The notes below the pieces were generated by a model. The model saw only the letters and a list, made by a program, of their open reading frames with translations. It searched no databases and was not told the origin of the DNA. Positions 9,591 through 18,296 of a stretch of DNA of 64,000 nucleotides are shown here, piece after piece. This stretch comes from Volucribacter amazonae (GTDB taxonomy: Bacteria; Pseudomonadota; Gammaproteobacteria; Enterobacterales; Pasteurellaceae): assembly GCF_029783845.1 (NCBI RefSeq), contig NZ_LWID01000001.1, positions 1,844,001 to 1,908,000 of the forward strand. The letters are read 5' to 3'. The position numbers and the translations under genes are program-made. Each line of letters starts with the position of its first letter. Position 1 is the first letter of the stretch.

Positions 9591-10577
9591 TTATTGCAAC
9601 TCAATCACTTTTTCATATAACGCTTTTTGCACAGGGCTGGTGATTAAATCTTGTTGTAATTTACTGCAACTTTGCTGAAATGGGGTAATATCCACTTCCA
9701 CAAAGGTGGCATTATTGGCTTTGGCAAGCTCCTCTGCCTGTTGTACCTGCGTACGCCATAAATCAAATTGATGATCAATGCTTTCTTTGACTAAACGTTT
9801 AAGGACTTCCTGATCTTGTTTTGGCATTGAGGCAATAAAATAGCTACTGGTAACAATTAAATCTGGCACCATTAAATGTTTTGTACGTGAAAAATAAGGA
9901 GCAACTTCGTATTGTTTTAAATCCGCATAAGTGATTTCATTATTTTCAGCACCATCAAGTACCCCTTGTTGAATGGCGGTATAAACTTCCCCTTGGTTCA
10001 TCGGCACACCAATACCTCCCATACAACTTAGCATTTTACGCATGGTTTCCGATTGAATAACACGGATCTTTTTCCCTTTCATTTCTTCAAGATTATTGAC
10101 CGCACTTCCTTTGGTATAAATACTACGAGATCCTGCGGTATAAGCCCCTAAAACGTCAAAACCATAACGTCCAGTAGCGGCAAAGAGATCATCTAATATC
10201 CCTGAGGTAAACACCTTTTGTTGATGCTCCAGCGAATCATAAATATAAGGCAAACCAATCACAATAAAATCTTTGTTATAGTTTTCCACCAATGGATTTG
10301 CCACGATTGCCATTTGAATGGCTCCATTTTGCACCAATTCCAACGCCGCTCGTTGAGCGCCTAATAACTCGTTCGGATAAATATTTAATTTATACCGCCC
10401 TTCTGTTTGTTGTTCTAATTTTTCGCTCAATGCGGTTAAGGCTTGATATTGTGGGTGTTTATCTGATTGATTAAACGCCACTTTAATTTCTGTGGCAGCT
10501 TGGCTAACAAAACTGACACCTAATCCTGCCACCAATAACAAAGATTTGGCTAAACGAGAAAATGAGAGGGTACGCAT
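9591..10577 (-). CDS. dctP: TRAP transporter periplasmic substrate-binding protein DctP
   Basis: A 328-residue solute-binding protein. The first about 27 residues form a signal peptide ending FVSQA. The DctP fold is shown by ELLGAQRAALELVQNGAIQMAI, IRVIQSETMRKML (carrying the conserved arginine that binds carboxylates) and EVYTAIQQGVLDGAENN. Family members bind organic acids, and in this operon a hexuronate, 5-keto-4-deoxyuronate or an unsaturated uronate is the likely ligand. It follows kduI by 40 bp and is followed by a hairpin and the two permease genes. Confidence 0.93.
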   Translation of the reverse strand: MRTLSFSRLAKSLLLVAGLGVSFVSQAATEIKVAFNQSDKHPQYQALTALSEKLEQQTEGRYKLNIYPNELLGAQRAALELVQNGAIQMAIVANPLVENYNKDFIVIGLPYIYDSLEHQQKVFTSGILDDLFAATGRYGFDVLGAYTAGSRSIYTKGSAVNNLEEMKGKKIRVIQSETMRKMLSCMGGIGVPMNQGEVYTAIQQGVLDGAENNEITYADLKQYEVAPYFSRTKHLMVPDLIVTSSYFIASMPKQDQEVLKRLVKESIDHQFDLWRTQVQQAEELAKANNATFVEVDITPFQQSCSKLQQDLITSPVQKALYEKVIELQ

Positions 10578-10617
10578 AGTATGCTCCTTATTTATTGATA
10601 AAATAAAAGCGAATAAA

Positions 10618-11457
10618 TCAACAGATTTTATTCATATCCACAAAATCCATATCATCAAAGGTTTGATTCTCACCAATCATTCCCCAAATAAAACTATAAT
10701 TTTGAGTACCACAACCCGAATGAATAGACCAACTTGGCGAGAAAACAAGCTGTTTATCCCTTACTACAATATGCCGAGTTTGTTCAGGCTCGCCAAGAAA
10801 ATGGAAGACCACTTGCTCAGGCTTTATATTAAAATAGAGATAAACTTCCATACGTCTAAGATGCGTATGAGCTGGCATCGTATTCCAGACACTGCCCTCA
10901 GCTAAATGGGTAATGCCCATACATAATTGACAAGTTTCCACCACATCAGGGTGTAAATATTGATTGATCACCCGTTGATTAGCATTGATTTGAGAACCTA
11001 ACGCAACTTTTTTCGCCTGTTGCTGAGTAATTAACTGATTAGCGAATTTATGATGAGCTGGGGCACTAAGACAATAAAGGGCATTTTGTTGCTGCGGCTC
11101 TAACGCAGTAAACACAATATCTTCACTTTCTTTACCTAGGTATAAAGCATCAAGATAATCCAAAATAAAGACATCATCTTTGGTTTTCACTTCCGTTTTG
11201 CCGCCAAGGTTAATTATCCCCAATTCTCGCCGTTGCAAAAAATAATCCGTTCCAAAGGCTTTAGCATCAATCACATCATTTAATGCCAAAGGCTGATCTT
11301 TCGGACAAACTCCAAGGGCGACAATCCGATCAATATGGCTATAAATAATACGAATTTGCCCCTCAACAAATAAATCAGGCTCAAAAAATTCCTTTCTTAA
11401 ACGTTGTGTATCATAAGATTTAACATCTTCAGGGTGAAAATTATGAAATATTTTCAT
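10618..11457 (-). CDS. kduI: 5-keto-4-deoxyuronate isomerase (DKI isomerase)
   Basis: A 279-residue cupin enzyme that converts 5-keto-4-deoxyuronate to 2,5-diketo-3-deoxygluconate. The zinc ligands are visible as HTHLRRMEVYLYF near residue 197 (two histidines and the glutamate) and WSIHSG near residue 243 (third histidine). Length matches the E. coli enzyme. It sits between eda and the TRAP genes in the uronate operon. Identification is strong; the in vivo source of its substrate is not shown by the window. Confidence 0.95.
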   Translation of the reverse strand: MKIFHNFHPEDVKSYDTQRLRKEFFEPDLFVEGQIRIIYSHIDRIVALGVCPKDQPLALNDVIDAKAFGTDYFLQRRELGIINLGGKTEVKTKDDVFILDYLDALYLGKESEDIVFTALEPQQQNALYCLSAPAHHKFANQLITQQQAKKVALGSQINANQRVINQYLHPDVVETCQLCMGITHLAEGSVWNTMPAHTHLRRMEVYLYFNIKPEQVVFHFLGEPEQTRHIVVRDKQLVFSPSWSIHSGCGTQNYSFIWGMIGENQTFDDMDFVDMNKIC

Positions 11458-11479
11458 TTTCTCCTCCTTTTGTTTTTCA

Positions 11480-12130
11480 TTAAACGGGTTTATGCTTGAC
11501 TAACTCCACCGCCTGTTTTGTCAATTCGCCAATTTTTTGCCAGTTTTTGCTATTAATCAATTCATTGCTGACAAACCAAGAACCGCCACAAGCAAGCACA
11601 TTAGGAATGGCTAAATAATTGTGGATATTGGTTAAATTAATACCACCTGTTGGCATAATTTGTAACTGTCCATAAGGCCCTAATAATGCCTTAATCATAT
11701 TCACACCGCCTGATGCCTCGGCAGGGAAAAATTTCACCACATTAATCCCCATTTCCAAGGCTTGCTCAATGGCACTTGGATTATTTACACCTGGGGTAAT
11801 AGGAAGATCAAGTTGTTGACAAAGTTGTACAATATTCGGATTAAATCCAGGACTAACAATAAAATCTGCACCTGCTTGTTGAGCGGCAACCACTTGTTGA
11901 GGGGTTAAAACCGTTCCTGCCGCAATCAAAATATCGGTGCGGTGAGAACGCAACAATTCAATGGCTTGTGCTGCCGCTGGCGAACGAAAGGTAATTTCTG
12001 CCACTGGCAAACCATTTTCTGCTAAGGTATCTGCCAGAGGAAGAATATCTTCCGCCTGTTCTAAGGCGATCACTGGCACCAGCTTAATACTGCGTAATTT
12101 TTCACTGAGTTGTTCAATAGAATAAGCCAT
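11480..12130 (-). CDS. eda: KDPG/KHG aldolase
   Basis: A 216-residue class I aldolase that splits 2-keto-3-deoxy-6-phosphogluconate into pyruvate and glyceraldehyde-3-phosphate. The catalytic glutamate lies in VAEITFRS near residue 45, and the Schiff-base lysine in VVKFFPAE near residue 133. The motifs AAGTVLTPQQ and SPGFNPN are typical. It starts 12 bp after kdgK in the same transcription unit and completes the pathway. Confidence 0.96.
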   Translation of the reverse strand: MAYSIEQLSEKLRSIKLVPVIALEQAEDILPLADTLAENGLPVAEITFRSPAAAQAIELLRSHRTDILIAAGTVLTPQQVVAAQQAGADFIVSPGFNPNIVQLCQQLDLPITPGVNNPSAIEQALEMGINVVKFFPAEASGGVNMIKALLGPYGQLQIMPTGGINLTNIHNYLAIPNVLACGGSWFVSNELINSKNWQKIGELTKQAVELVKHKPV

Positions 12131-12142
12131 AATGTATTTCCT

Positions 12143-13075
12143 TTATTTCTTGTCAATAAGAGGTTGCATAAGCGATTTATCAATAATCGCCCCTTTGTGC
12201 TGAATAACCAAACCTGCCAACTGATGACCTTGTGCGATAGCTTGCAAAACAGAACCACCGGTTAAACGTTTGGCTAAATAACCTGCACTAAAAGAATCGC
12301 CCGCCGCAGTGGTATCCACCACCTTATCAATTTTATTGGCGGCTAATTGTTGATATTGATCGGTTACTACAATGCAAGGTTCAGCCCCACGTTTTATCAC
12401 AATTTCGGCGACACCATAGCTTTGGGTACGCTGAATACAATCATCAATATGATGCTCGCCATATAATAAAACTTCATCATCAAAGGTTAAAAAGGCAATA
12501 TCCGTTAAAGATAAAATGCGTTGATAAACTTGCTGGGTAAGTGTTTTGGTTTGCCAAAGAATTGGACGATAATTATTGTCAAAGGCAATTTTTGTACCGC
12601 CTTGTTTCGCTTTTTGCAATAAATCAAATAAAATTTCTCGCTCTTTCTCAGGTAAAATGGCTAAACTAATACCACTTAAATAAAGCCATTTCGCTTGACA
12701 AAATTGTGTTTGCAAGCGATCAAGATCCACTTCACTCAACCAATATTTTGCCGCTGAGTCATTACGCCAATAATAAAAATGCCGTTCGCCATTAGGTTGA
12801 GTAAAAATGCTGTACAACCCGGGCAAGCGAGTTTGAGATTGAAACACTAATGAGGTATCAATGCCCTCTTGTTGCCATTGACTAAGCATTTGCTGACTAA
12901 ATTCATCAACCCCTAATCCTGTGGCATAATAAACCTGTAAAGGCAAATGTTGTGTTAAACGAGAAAGGTAAAGAGCGGTATTTAAAGTATCGCCGCCAAA
13001 TCCTTGCCGATATAACTCGCCTTGTTGTTGTAACTCCACCATACATTCGCCGATGATAATGATTTTGTCGGTCAT
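12143..13075 (-). CDS. kdgK: 2-keto-3-deoxygluconate kinase
   Basis: A 310-residue PfkB/ribokinase-family sugar kinase that makes KDPG from KDG. The N-terminal GGDTLNTALYLSRL segment binds the sugar, and the C-terminal VDTTAAGDSFSAGYLA contains the catalytic aspartate of the GAGD-type motif (here AAGD). It lies between kduD (57 bp upstream) and eda (12 bp downstream). Confidence 0.95.
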   Translation of the reverse strand: MTDKIIIIGECMVELQQQGELYRQGFGGDTLNTALYLSRLTQHLPLQVYYATGLGVDEFSQQMLSQWQQEGIDTSLVFQSQTRLPGLYSIFTQPNGERHFYYWRNDSAAKYWLSEVDLDRLQTQFCQAKWLYLSGISLAILPEKEREILFDLLQKAKQGGTKIAFDNNYRPILWQTKTLTQQVYQRILSLTDIAFLTFDDEVLLYGEHHIDDCIQRTQSYGVAEIVIKRGAEPCIVVTDQYQQLAANKIDKVVDTTAAGDSFSAGYLAKRLTGGSVLQAIAQGHQLAGLVIQHKGAIIDKSLMQPLIDKK

Positions 13076-13099
13076 TTTTTGCTCCTGCTATAACAAATT

Positions 13100-13126
13100 A
13101 GGCTGATAACCTCTTGCTATCAGCCT
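13100..13126 (-). other. Hairpin in the kduD-kdgK gap
   Basis: A perfect nine-base inverted repeat (AGGCTGATA/TATCAGCCT) with a nine-base loop lies in the 57-bp gap between kduD and kdgK. No T run follows on the minus strand, so it is more likely an RNA-stability or processing element than a terminator. Confidence 0.45.
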
Positions 13127-13132
13127 AAAAAT

Positions 13133-13891
13133 TTATCTTGCTAACCAACCACCATCAACGGCTAAGGTATAACCATTCACATAATCAGCCGCCGACGAGG
13201 CAAGAAACACACAAGGTCCTGCCACATCAGCAGGTTTTCCCCAACGCCCTGCTGGAATTCGCTCTAAAATTTGCTGATTACGTTGTTCGTCCGCTCGTAA
13301 GGCTTGAGTATTATCCGTTGCCATATAACCCGGCGCAATGGCATTCACATTAATGTGATATTTCGCCCATTCATTTGCCATTAAACGTGTAATCCCCATA
13401 ATGCCACTTTTAGAGGCAGTATAAGAAGGCACACGAATGCCCCCTTGGAAAGATAACATTGAAGCAATATTGATAATCTTACCGCCCTGTCCTTGCTGGA
13501 TAAACTGTTTCGCCATCGCTTGCGCAAGGAAAAAAACGGTTTTTAAATTAATGTTCATCACATCGTCCCAATCCTGCTCGCTAAAATCCAAGGCATCAGC
13601 ACGCCGAATAATGCCAGCATTGTTGACTAAAATATCAATTTTACCGAATTTTTGCACCGCACTTTGAATAATTGTATTAATATCATCAAGTTTGGTTAAA
13701 TCTGCAGAAAGGGATAAAAATTGCCGTCCTATTTTCTCAACTTGTTGTTTCGTTTCCGTTGACTCACCAATATTCACGCCAACAATATCACAACCTGCTT
13801 GAGCAAGCCCTAACGCCATGCCTTGTCCCAGCCCTTTATTACAGCCTGTTACAATGGCAACTTTTCCTGTTAAATCAAATAATTGTTGCAT
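13133..13891 (-). CDS. kduD: 2-deoxy-D-gluconate 3-dehydrogenase / 2,5-diketo-3-deoxygluconate reductase
   Basis: A 252-residue short-chain dehydrogenase. The cofactor motif TGCNKGLGQGMA is near residue 16, NNAGI near residue 88 and the YTASK catalytic tyrosine/lysine near residue 156. In the pathway it reduces 2,5-diketo-3-deoxygluconate to KDG. It is the first gene of the operon, read from the promoter region shared with kdgR. Family similarity to other short-chain dehydrogenases is broad, but the operon makes KduD the natural assignment. Confidence 0.92.
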   Translation of the reverse strand: MQQLFDLTGKVAIVTGCNKGLGQGMALGLAQAGCDIVGVNIGESTETKQQVEKIGRQFLSLSADLTKLDDINTIIQSAVQKFGKIDILVNNAGIIRRADALDFSEQDWDDVMNINLKTVFFLAQAMAKQFIQQGQGGKIINIASMLSFQGGIRVPSYTASKSGIMGITRLMANEWAKYHINVNAIAPGYMATDNTQALRADEQRNQQILERIPAGRWGKPADVAGPCVFLASSAADYVNGYTLAVDGGWLAR

Positions 13892-13920
13892 AATTCACCC
13901 TATTTATCTTATTAATATGA

Positions 13921-13939
13921 CTCAACACAATGCTTCATT
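13921..13939. promoter_or_regulatory. Weak KdgR-like site near kduD
   Basis: A stretch ending ACAATGCTTCATT matches the right half of the known KdgR operator consensus (GAAACANTGTTTCATT) well, but its left half poorly. It lies about 30-50 bp upstream of the kduD start. It may be a half-site or chance. Confidence 0.3.
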
Positions 13940-13980
13940 GCCCATTACTATAACAAATTCCCCCTACTTTTCAAAATAAA

Positions 13981-13999
13981 AATAAAACATTTTTTCATT
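13981..13999. promoter_or_regulatory. Candidate KdgR operator in the kduD-kdgR divergent promoter
   Basis: AATAAAACATTTTTTCATT differs from the enterobacterial KdgR box (AATGAAACANTGTTTCATT) at only two defined positions. It is roughly midway in the 203-bp gap between the divergent kduD and kdgR genes, where a repressor could control both. The surrounding DNA is very AT-rich, which raises the chance of a false match. Confidence 0.55.
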
Positions 14000-14028
14000 T
14001 TTATTAAAAATAAATTTTATTATTGAAA

Positions 14029-14058
14029 TTGTGTTTTTAATTTATTTGCCTTTATAAT
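14029..14058 (+). promoter_or_regulatory. Candidate sigma-70 promoter of kdgR
   Basis: A perfect -10 TATAAT at 14053-14058 is preceded by TTGTGT at 14029-14034 with an 18-bp spacer. It lies about 35 bp before the kdgR start codon and just downstream of the candidate KdgR operator. Confidence 0.5.
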
Positions 14059-14094
14059 GTTTCACCTCAATGATGATTAACAGGATTATGATGA

Positions 14095-14877
14095 ATGGAA
14101 AAAAATACCCAACCTGACAATGTTGCCGCTGTCCTCAAAGTGTTTAATATTTTAGATATTCTTGCGGAACAAAAAGAAATTGGTATTACCGACTTAGCCA
14201 CCAAATTAATGATGTCAAAAAGTACCACCTACCGCTTTCTACAAACCATGAAAAATCTTGGCTTTGTTCAGCAAACCGATGATACCGAAAAATATGGTTT
14301 AACCTTAAAACTGTTTGAATTAGGCTCAAAAGCCCTAGAATATACCGACTTAATTGAGCTTGCTCACCAAGCCATGAATCAAATTGCGAAACAAACCAAT
14401 GAAACCTTGCACTTAGGCACATTAGATGGGCAAGAAATTATTTACCTACATAAAATTGATTCAAACTATAATTTGCGTATGTACTCACGCATTGGTCGCC
14501 GAAATCCTGCTTATAGCACCGCCATTGGTAAAATCTTACTTTCGCAATATAGCAACCAAGAAGTGGCTGACAAACTCAAAGGCGTAGAATTTATCCCCCA
14601 TACAGCACACACATTAACCAATATGACACAGCTACAACAAGAACTGGAACAAGTCAGATTACAACATTATGCGATGGATAATGAAGAGCAAGAACAAGGG
14701 CTAAAATGTATTGCTGTTCCCATTTATGACCGCTTTGGTAGCATTATTGCAGGTATTTCTATTTCCCTCCCAACTGTGCGTTTTGATCAAGCCCAACTTA
14801 GCGATTTAGTCAAACAACTTCATCAAGCAGGCAAAACCGTTTCGCAACAGCTCGGTTATCAACATTATCCTGTTTAG
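14095..14877 (+). CDS. kdgR: IclR-family regulator, probable KdgR
   Basis: A 260-residue regulator with an N-terminal winged helix-turn-helix (IGITDLATKLMMSKSTTYRFLQTM, residues about 30-53) and a C-terminal IclR effector domain (RRNPAYSTAIGKILLS, CIAVPIYDRFGSIIAGISIS). It is transcribed divergently from the kdu/kdg/eda/TRAP operon. In enteric bacteria KdgR represses such genes and is released by KDG. The start at 14095 has AGGA upstream; an ATG four bases earlier is out of frame. Confidence 0.88.
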   Translation: MEKNTQPDNVAAVLKVFNILDILAEQKEIGITDLATKLMMSKSTTYRFLQTMKNLGFVQQTDDTEKYGLTLKLFELGSKALEYTDLIELAHQAMNQIAKQTNETLHLGTLDGQEIIYLHKIDSNYNLRMYSRIGRRNPAYSTAIGKILLSQYSNQEVADKLKGVEFIPHTAHTLTNMTQLQQELEQVRLQHYAMDNEEQEQGLKCIAVPIYDRFGSIIAGISISLPTVRFDQAQLSDLVKQLHQAGKTVSQQLGYQHYPV

Positions 14878-14911
14878 CTAAAAAATAAATGAAAAATAGA
14901 CCGCACTTTAT

Positions 14912-14947
14912 ATAAAAATCACCCAGATTAAACATAATTCGGGTGAT
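14912..14947 (-). terminator. Intrinsic terminator of the TonB receptor gene
   Basis: On the minus strand a seven-base stem (ATCACCC/GGGTGAT) is followed by TTTTTATA. It lies between the convergent ends of kdgR and the receptor gene and probably serves the receptor best, though the hairpin may act both ways. Confidence 0.65.
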
Positions 14948-14960
14948 TAATCTGTTTTCC

Positions 14961-17060
14961 CTAAAAATGATAATTAATTCTCAAGGTGTAAGAACGTCCA
15001 TTACCTAACATTGCATTAGATCGCAAATATTGTTTATCCGATAAATTGCTTACAGCAAAAGTAACACTTATCGGCTCAAAATTCCAACCAATCATCGCAT
15101 CAATACGATTAAAACTTGGAATATAATAAGCGGTATTTTGTCTTTCATTATAAAAAAACCTTTTACCCACTCGCGTTACTCCGATTTCACCATAAAGATG
15201 CTCATTAACTAAATAACGTAAGAATAGGTTACCATTAAAACGCGAAGTGGCATTTAATTGTCTTCCTTCATTGATTGGCTTAGACTTATCTTCTAAGATT
15301 TCTGAATCTAACCAACCTAAAGAAGTACGCATATATAAGTTGGACATAACTTGTCCAATAGTACTTAATTCTATACCTTGAGAACGCTCTTTACCTCGTA
15401 CTTGCCATAAATAAAGATTATTAACGGGATCAGAACGATAGCGAATATTGTAATGGGTTAAACGATAACCTGATAAAGTTGTACTTAATTTATTCTCTAA
15501 CCAAGTACTTTTAATCCCTATTTCATATTGTTTGGAATATTCAGGATCAGTATTAAATATCTCGGCTTGATCAGTGCTAACCCCTAAATAACTCCGTCCA
15601 CCATAAGGTGAAAAACTTTTGTTATAAGAAACATAAAAGGTATGATTATCTGTTATATCCCACACAATCCCTGCATTTGGGCTAAAAGTATTCCCTTTAT
15701 AATGCCGAGAAAGTTGATTAATATTAGTGGAATGGAAACGATAGTGGTCATAACGTCCACCAAGTATAACCTTAAATGTTGGTGTTAAACCGATTAAATC
15801 TTGTAAAAATACGCCAACTGAATTTGCTTTGTGCTGATTATTAATGGTTGCATTAGGACGTGTGGTTCTTGTCCAGCTACTCGGATTATAAGGATCAATT
15901 TTTTGATTACGCAATGTGGCAAGAATAGGATTTCGTTTTTCTCGGCTATAATCGATCCCTAAGGTTATTTTGTGCTCAATAAAACTTGTATTAAATTCGC
16001 CATTTAGGGTTAAACTATTAGAAAGCGTGGTATTTTTCGTTTTTTGCCAAGCATAAGTTTGTGATAACATTTGATCACTTTGGCTAAATGTTCCCGCATA
16101 ATAATGATCAAAATCTTGATTTGCCGTACGATACCCCAATAACCATTGAATATTCCATTTATCATTCAACATATAGTAAAAATCAGAACGCCAAATTTGT
16201 GATTTATCTTTGACATAATCACCTGCTCTTGCGAAACCTATGGTATAGTCTAGTTCCATTTGATCATAAACCGATTTTTCTGGATTACGATCTGGAATAC
16301 GCCAAACATTATCATAGGTATATTGCCCTGTCCAAGATAAGCGTCCATCATCACTGATAATACTCATACTCGGCGAAATCATTTGATTTTTATTGGAAAC
16401 CCCTTGTCTAAAACTGTTACCAGCTCTCCATTCTCCTGTCAAACGAACAGCAACATTATCATTGACCACTTGATTAATATCCATATTCATCGCCCTTGTT
16501 TTCCAAGAGCCGTAACTCAGCCCAATATTACGGCTGGTTTTGAAATTGGCAGATTTGCTGATCATATTAATAATCCCACCACCACTACTTCGTCCATATA
16601 GCACAGAGGCTGGGCCTTTTAATATTTCAACCCGTTCAATATTCGCTGTACTACGGCGTACTTGTCCACTTTCACGAATACCATCACGATAAATACCATT
16701 TGCATCAACTTGAAAACCACGCAAATAAATGCTTTCACCCCGCATATCATAACTGGCATCAATACCAGCATTTCCCTCTAAAATTGAACTTAAATCATTC
16801 GTGCCATAATTTTTATTTTTTTGGATATTCAATATATCAATAGTTTGTGGTGTTTCTTTGCTGGATAAGTGATTACGTGTTACCGATGCCTCACGATAGT
16901 TCATATATCCTTTTAAATGATGAGTATCTTCTGTTGTCATCACCTCAATGGTGGGTAAGGTTACCCTATAATCATTGTTATCTGTATTTGCCATTACCAC
17001 AGATGAAATAACGCAAGTTGCAATAACGGTCAAAGGAAACAGGGATTTTATTTCGCTCAT
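14961..17060 (-). CDS. TonB-dependent ferric siderophore receptor
   Basis: An outer-membrane beta-barrel receptor of about 699 residues. The start chosen is the ATG at 17060, which has a strong AAGGAG six bases upstream; the in-frame ATG at 17078 does not. A signal peptide (to about residue 26) is followed by a TonB-box-like PTIEVMTT, a plug domain (IYLRGFQVDANGIYRDGI, VEILKGPASVLYGRSSGGGI) and a barrel ending in aromatic NYHF. The plug motifs are of the FhuA/FcuA/FhuE siderophore-receptor type. The promoter has a Fur box. No siderophore synthesis or ABC transport genes are nearby, so the ligand is unknown and is probably a xenosiderophore. Confidence 0.92.
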   Translation of the reverse strand: MSEIKSLFPLTVIATCVISSVVMANTDNNDYRVTLPTIEVMTTEDTHHLKGYMNYREASVTRNHLSSKETPQTIDILNIQKNKNYGTNDLSSILEGNAGIDASYDMRGESIYLRGFQVDANGIYRDGIRESGQVRRSTANIERVEILKGPASVLYGRSSGGGIINMISKSANFKTSRNIGLSYGSWKTRAMNMDINQVVNDNVAVRLTGEWRAGNSFRQGVSNKNQMISPSMSIISDDGRLSWTGQYTYDNVWRIPDRNPEKSVYDQMELDYTIGFARAGDYVKDKSQIWRSDFYYMLNDKWNIQWLLGYRTANQDFDHYYAGTFSQSDQMLSQTYAWQKTKNTTLSNSLTLNGEFNTSFIEHKITLGIDYSREKRNPILATLRNQKIDPYNPSSWTRTTRPNATINNQHKANSVGVFLQDLIGLTPTFKVILGGRYDHYRFHSTNINQLSRHYKGNTFSPNAGIVWDITDNHTFYVSYNKSFSPYGGRSYLGVSTDQAEIFNTDPEYSKQYEIGIKSTWLENKLSTTLSGYRLTHYNIRYRSDPVNNLYLWQVRGKERSQGIELSTIGQVMSNLYMRTSLGWLDSEILEDKSKPINEGRQLNATSRFNGNLFLRYLVNEHLYGEIGVTRVGKRFFYNERQNTAYYIPSFNRIDAMIGWNFEPISVTFAVSNLSDKQYLRSNAMLGNGRSYTLRINYHF

Positions 17061-17127
17061 AAAAAGGCTCCTTATCATTATAATTTATTGAGCGAAAAGT
17101 ATATTATGTAAAAAAATCAATATAAAT

Positions 17128-17146
17128 GATTTTGATAATTATTATC
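17128..17146. promoter_or_regulatory. Fur box upstream of the siderophore receptor
   Basis: GATTTTGATAATTATTATC matches 16 of 19 positions of the Fur consensus GATAATGATAATCATTATC. It lies about 70-90 bp upstream of the receptor start codon, in the right place to block its promoter when iron is plentiful. Confidence 0.8.
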
Positions 17147-17246
17147 AATAATAAATCAGGGTAAAAATGTGTAAAAAACTACCGCACTTTAACGCTCCCT
17201 CAACATAAGTATCATTTCATATTGACTCATAACCCCTATTTTTCTT

Positions 17247-18080
17247 TTAATAACCTTCTTCTTGCATATTAGGCAAAAATTGAGCCTGCTGAATACGATA
17301 TACTTGGCTACTAATTTGCCCATTAGGGTGTAAGGTTAATTCTCGCCAGCCCGGTTGTAGGGTATCTAAGGTAAACTGGTTACAATCAGGCTTAAATTGA
17401 ATACAGGTGGACGGTGTTGCCATAACAGGGTAGCCTTGCCATTGGCTGTCAACTTGTTGATGAATATGTCCGTATAAAATTCCTTTCACTTGTTTAAAAG
17501 GGGCAAGTACATCAGCCAAATGTTGGCTATTACGCAAATTATGCTGATCAAGCCAAGCGGAATTGGTGGATAATAGATGATGATGCAATACAATTAAGGC
17601 ATATCTGTTGGGATATTCCGTTAAGGTTTGTTGTAGCCAATCTAATTGGTATTTGCTTAGTTCGCCATGCGGTACGCCAAAAACTTGGCTATCCAATAAT
17701 AGCACTTGCCATTGATCGCCTAAAAGAAGGTGTTTGGCGGGGTGGATATTGCCATAGGCTTGGTTTAATAATGCCAGCATTTTGGGCTGTAAATCGTGGT
17801 TACCGGGGATCCAAAAGCAGGTTTTGTCTAATTGCTTGACCAGTTGGCAAAAATGTAAATAGCCTTGTTCACTGCCGTCTTGCACTAAATCTCCTGTTGC
17901 CAATACAAGATCATAAGCAAAATCCCGTTGTTTAATTTCAGTTAATACTTGGCAAAAACTGGCAAAAGTATTAACCCCTAATAATTCCGCATTCGTATCA
18001 CCAAATAGATGAGGATCCGTTATTTGTAACAGTCTAATTACCGATCCTGCTGCGGTGCTTAATGAAAATGAATTTTCCAA
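17247..18080 (-). CDS. cpdA: 3',5'-cyclic AMP phosphodiesterase CpdA
   Basis: A 277-residue class III metallophosphodiesterase that hydrolyses cAMP. The calcineurin-like metal motifs appear in order: ITDPHLFGD near residue 21, ATGDLVQDGS near residue 60, PGNHD near residue 93, LHHHLL near residue 165 and GHIHQ near residue 204. It is the usual partner of nudF in gamma-proteobacteria, and here lies 3 kb from crp, whose effector it removes. A 192-bp gap holding a palindromic element separates it from nudF. Confidence 0.93.
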   Translation of the reverse strand: MENSFSLSTAAGSVIRLLQITDPHLFGDTNAELLGVNTFASFCQVLTEIKQRDFAYDLVLATGDLVQDGSEQGYLHFCQLVKQLDKTCFWIPGNHDLQPKMLALLNQAYGNIHPAKHLLLGDQWQVLLLDSQVFGVPHGELSKYQLDWLQQTLTEYPNRYALIVLHHHLLSTNSAWLDQHNLRNSQHLADVLAPFKQVKGILYGHIHQQVDSQWQGYPVMATPSTCIQFKPDCNQFTLDTLQPGWRELTLHPNGQISSQVYRIQQAQFLPNMQEEGY

Positions 18081-18262
18081 GCTAGACTCCTAATACACAA
18101 AATAAATAAAACTTCAGACTAATATAGCGAACAACTTTTTAATGGAAATTAAGCTGACTGCCTACCACTTTATACCTTTCCCATAAAAAGTACATAAAGG
18201 AAAATCAAAAATGCTAGCGAGATCATATTTTTTAAACAAAAAAGTATGACAAGGTGTAATTT

Positions 18263-18296
18263 TATAGTCGTTTCATTTTAAAGTGGAATGACTATA
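18263..18296. repeat. Correia-like palindromic element, 34-bp minimal form (copy 2)
   Basis: Begins TATAGTCGTTTCA and ends GGAATGACTATA. It overlaps the end of nudF: read on the minus strand the element encodes the last seven residues (YSHSTLK) and the TGA stop of that gene. Confidence 0.85.

Noticed and set aside
10492..10905. A 137-codon plus-strand frame across dctP and kduI
   Set aside because: It spans the junction of two clear minus-strand genes and its translation has no family resemblance.
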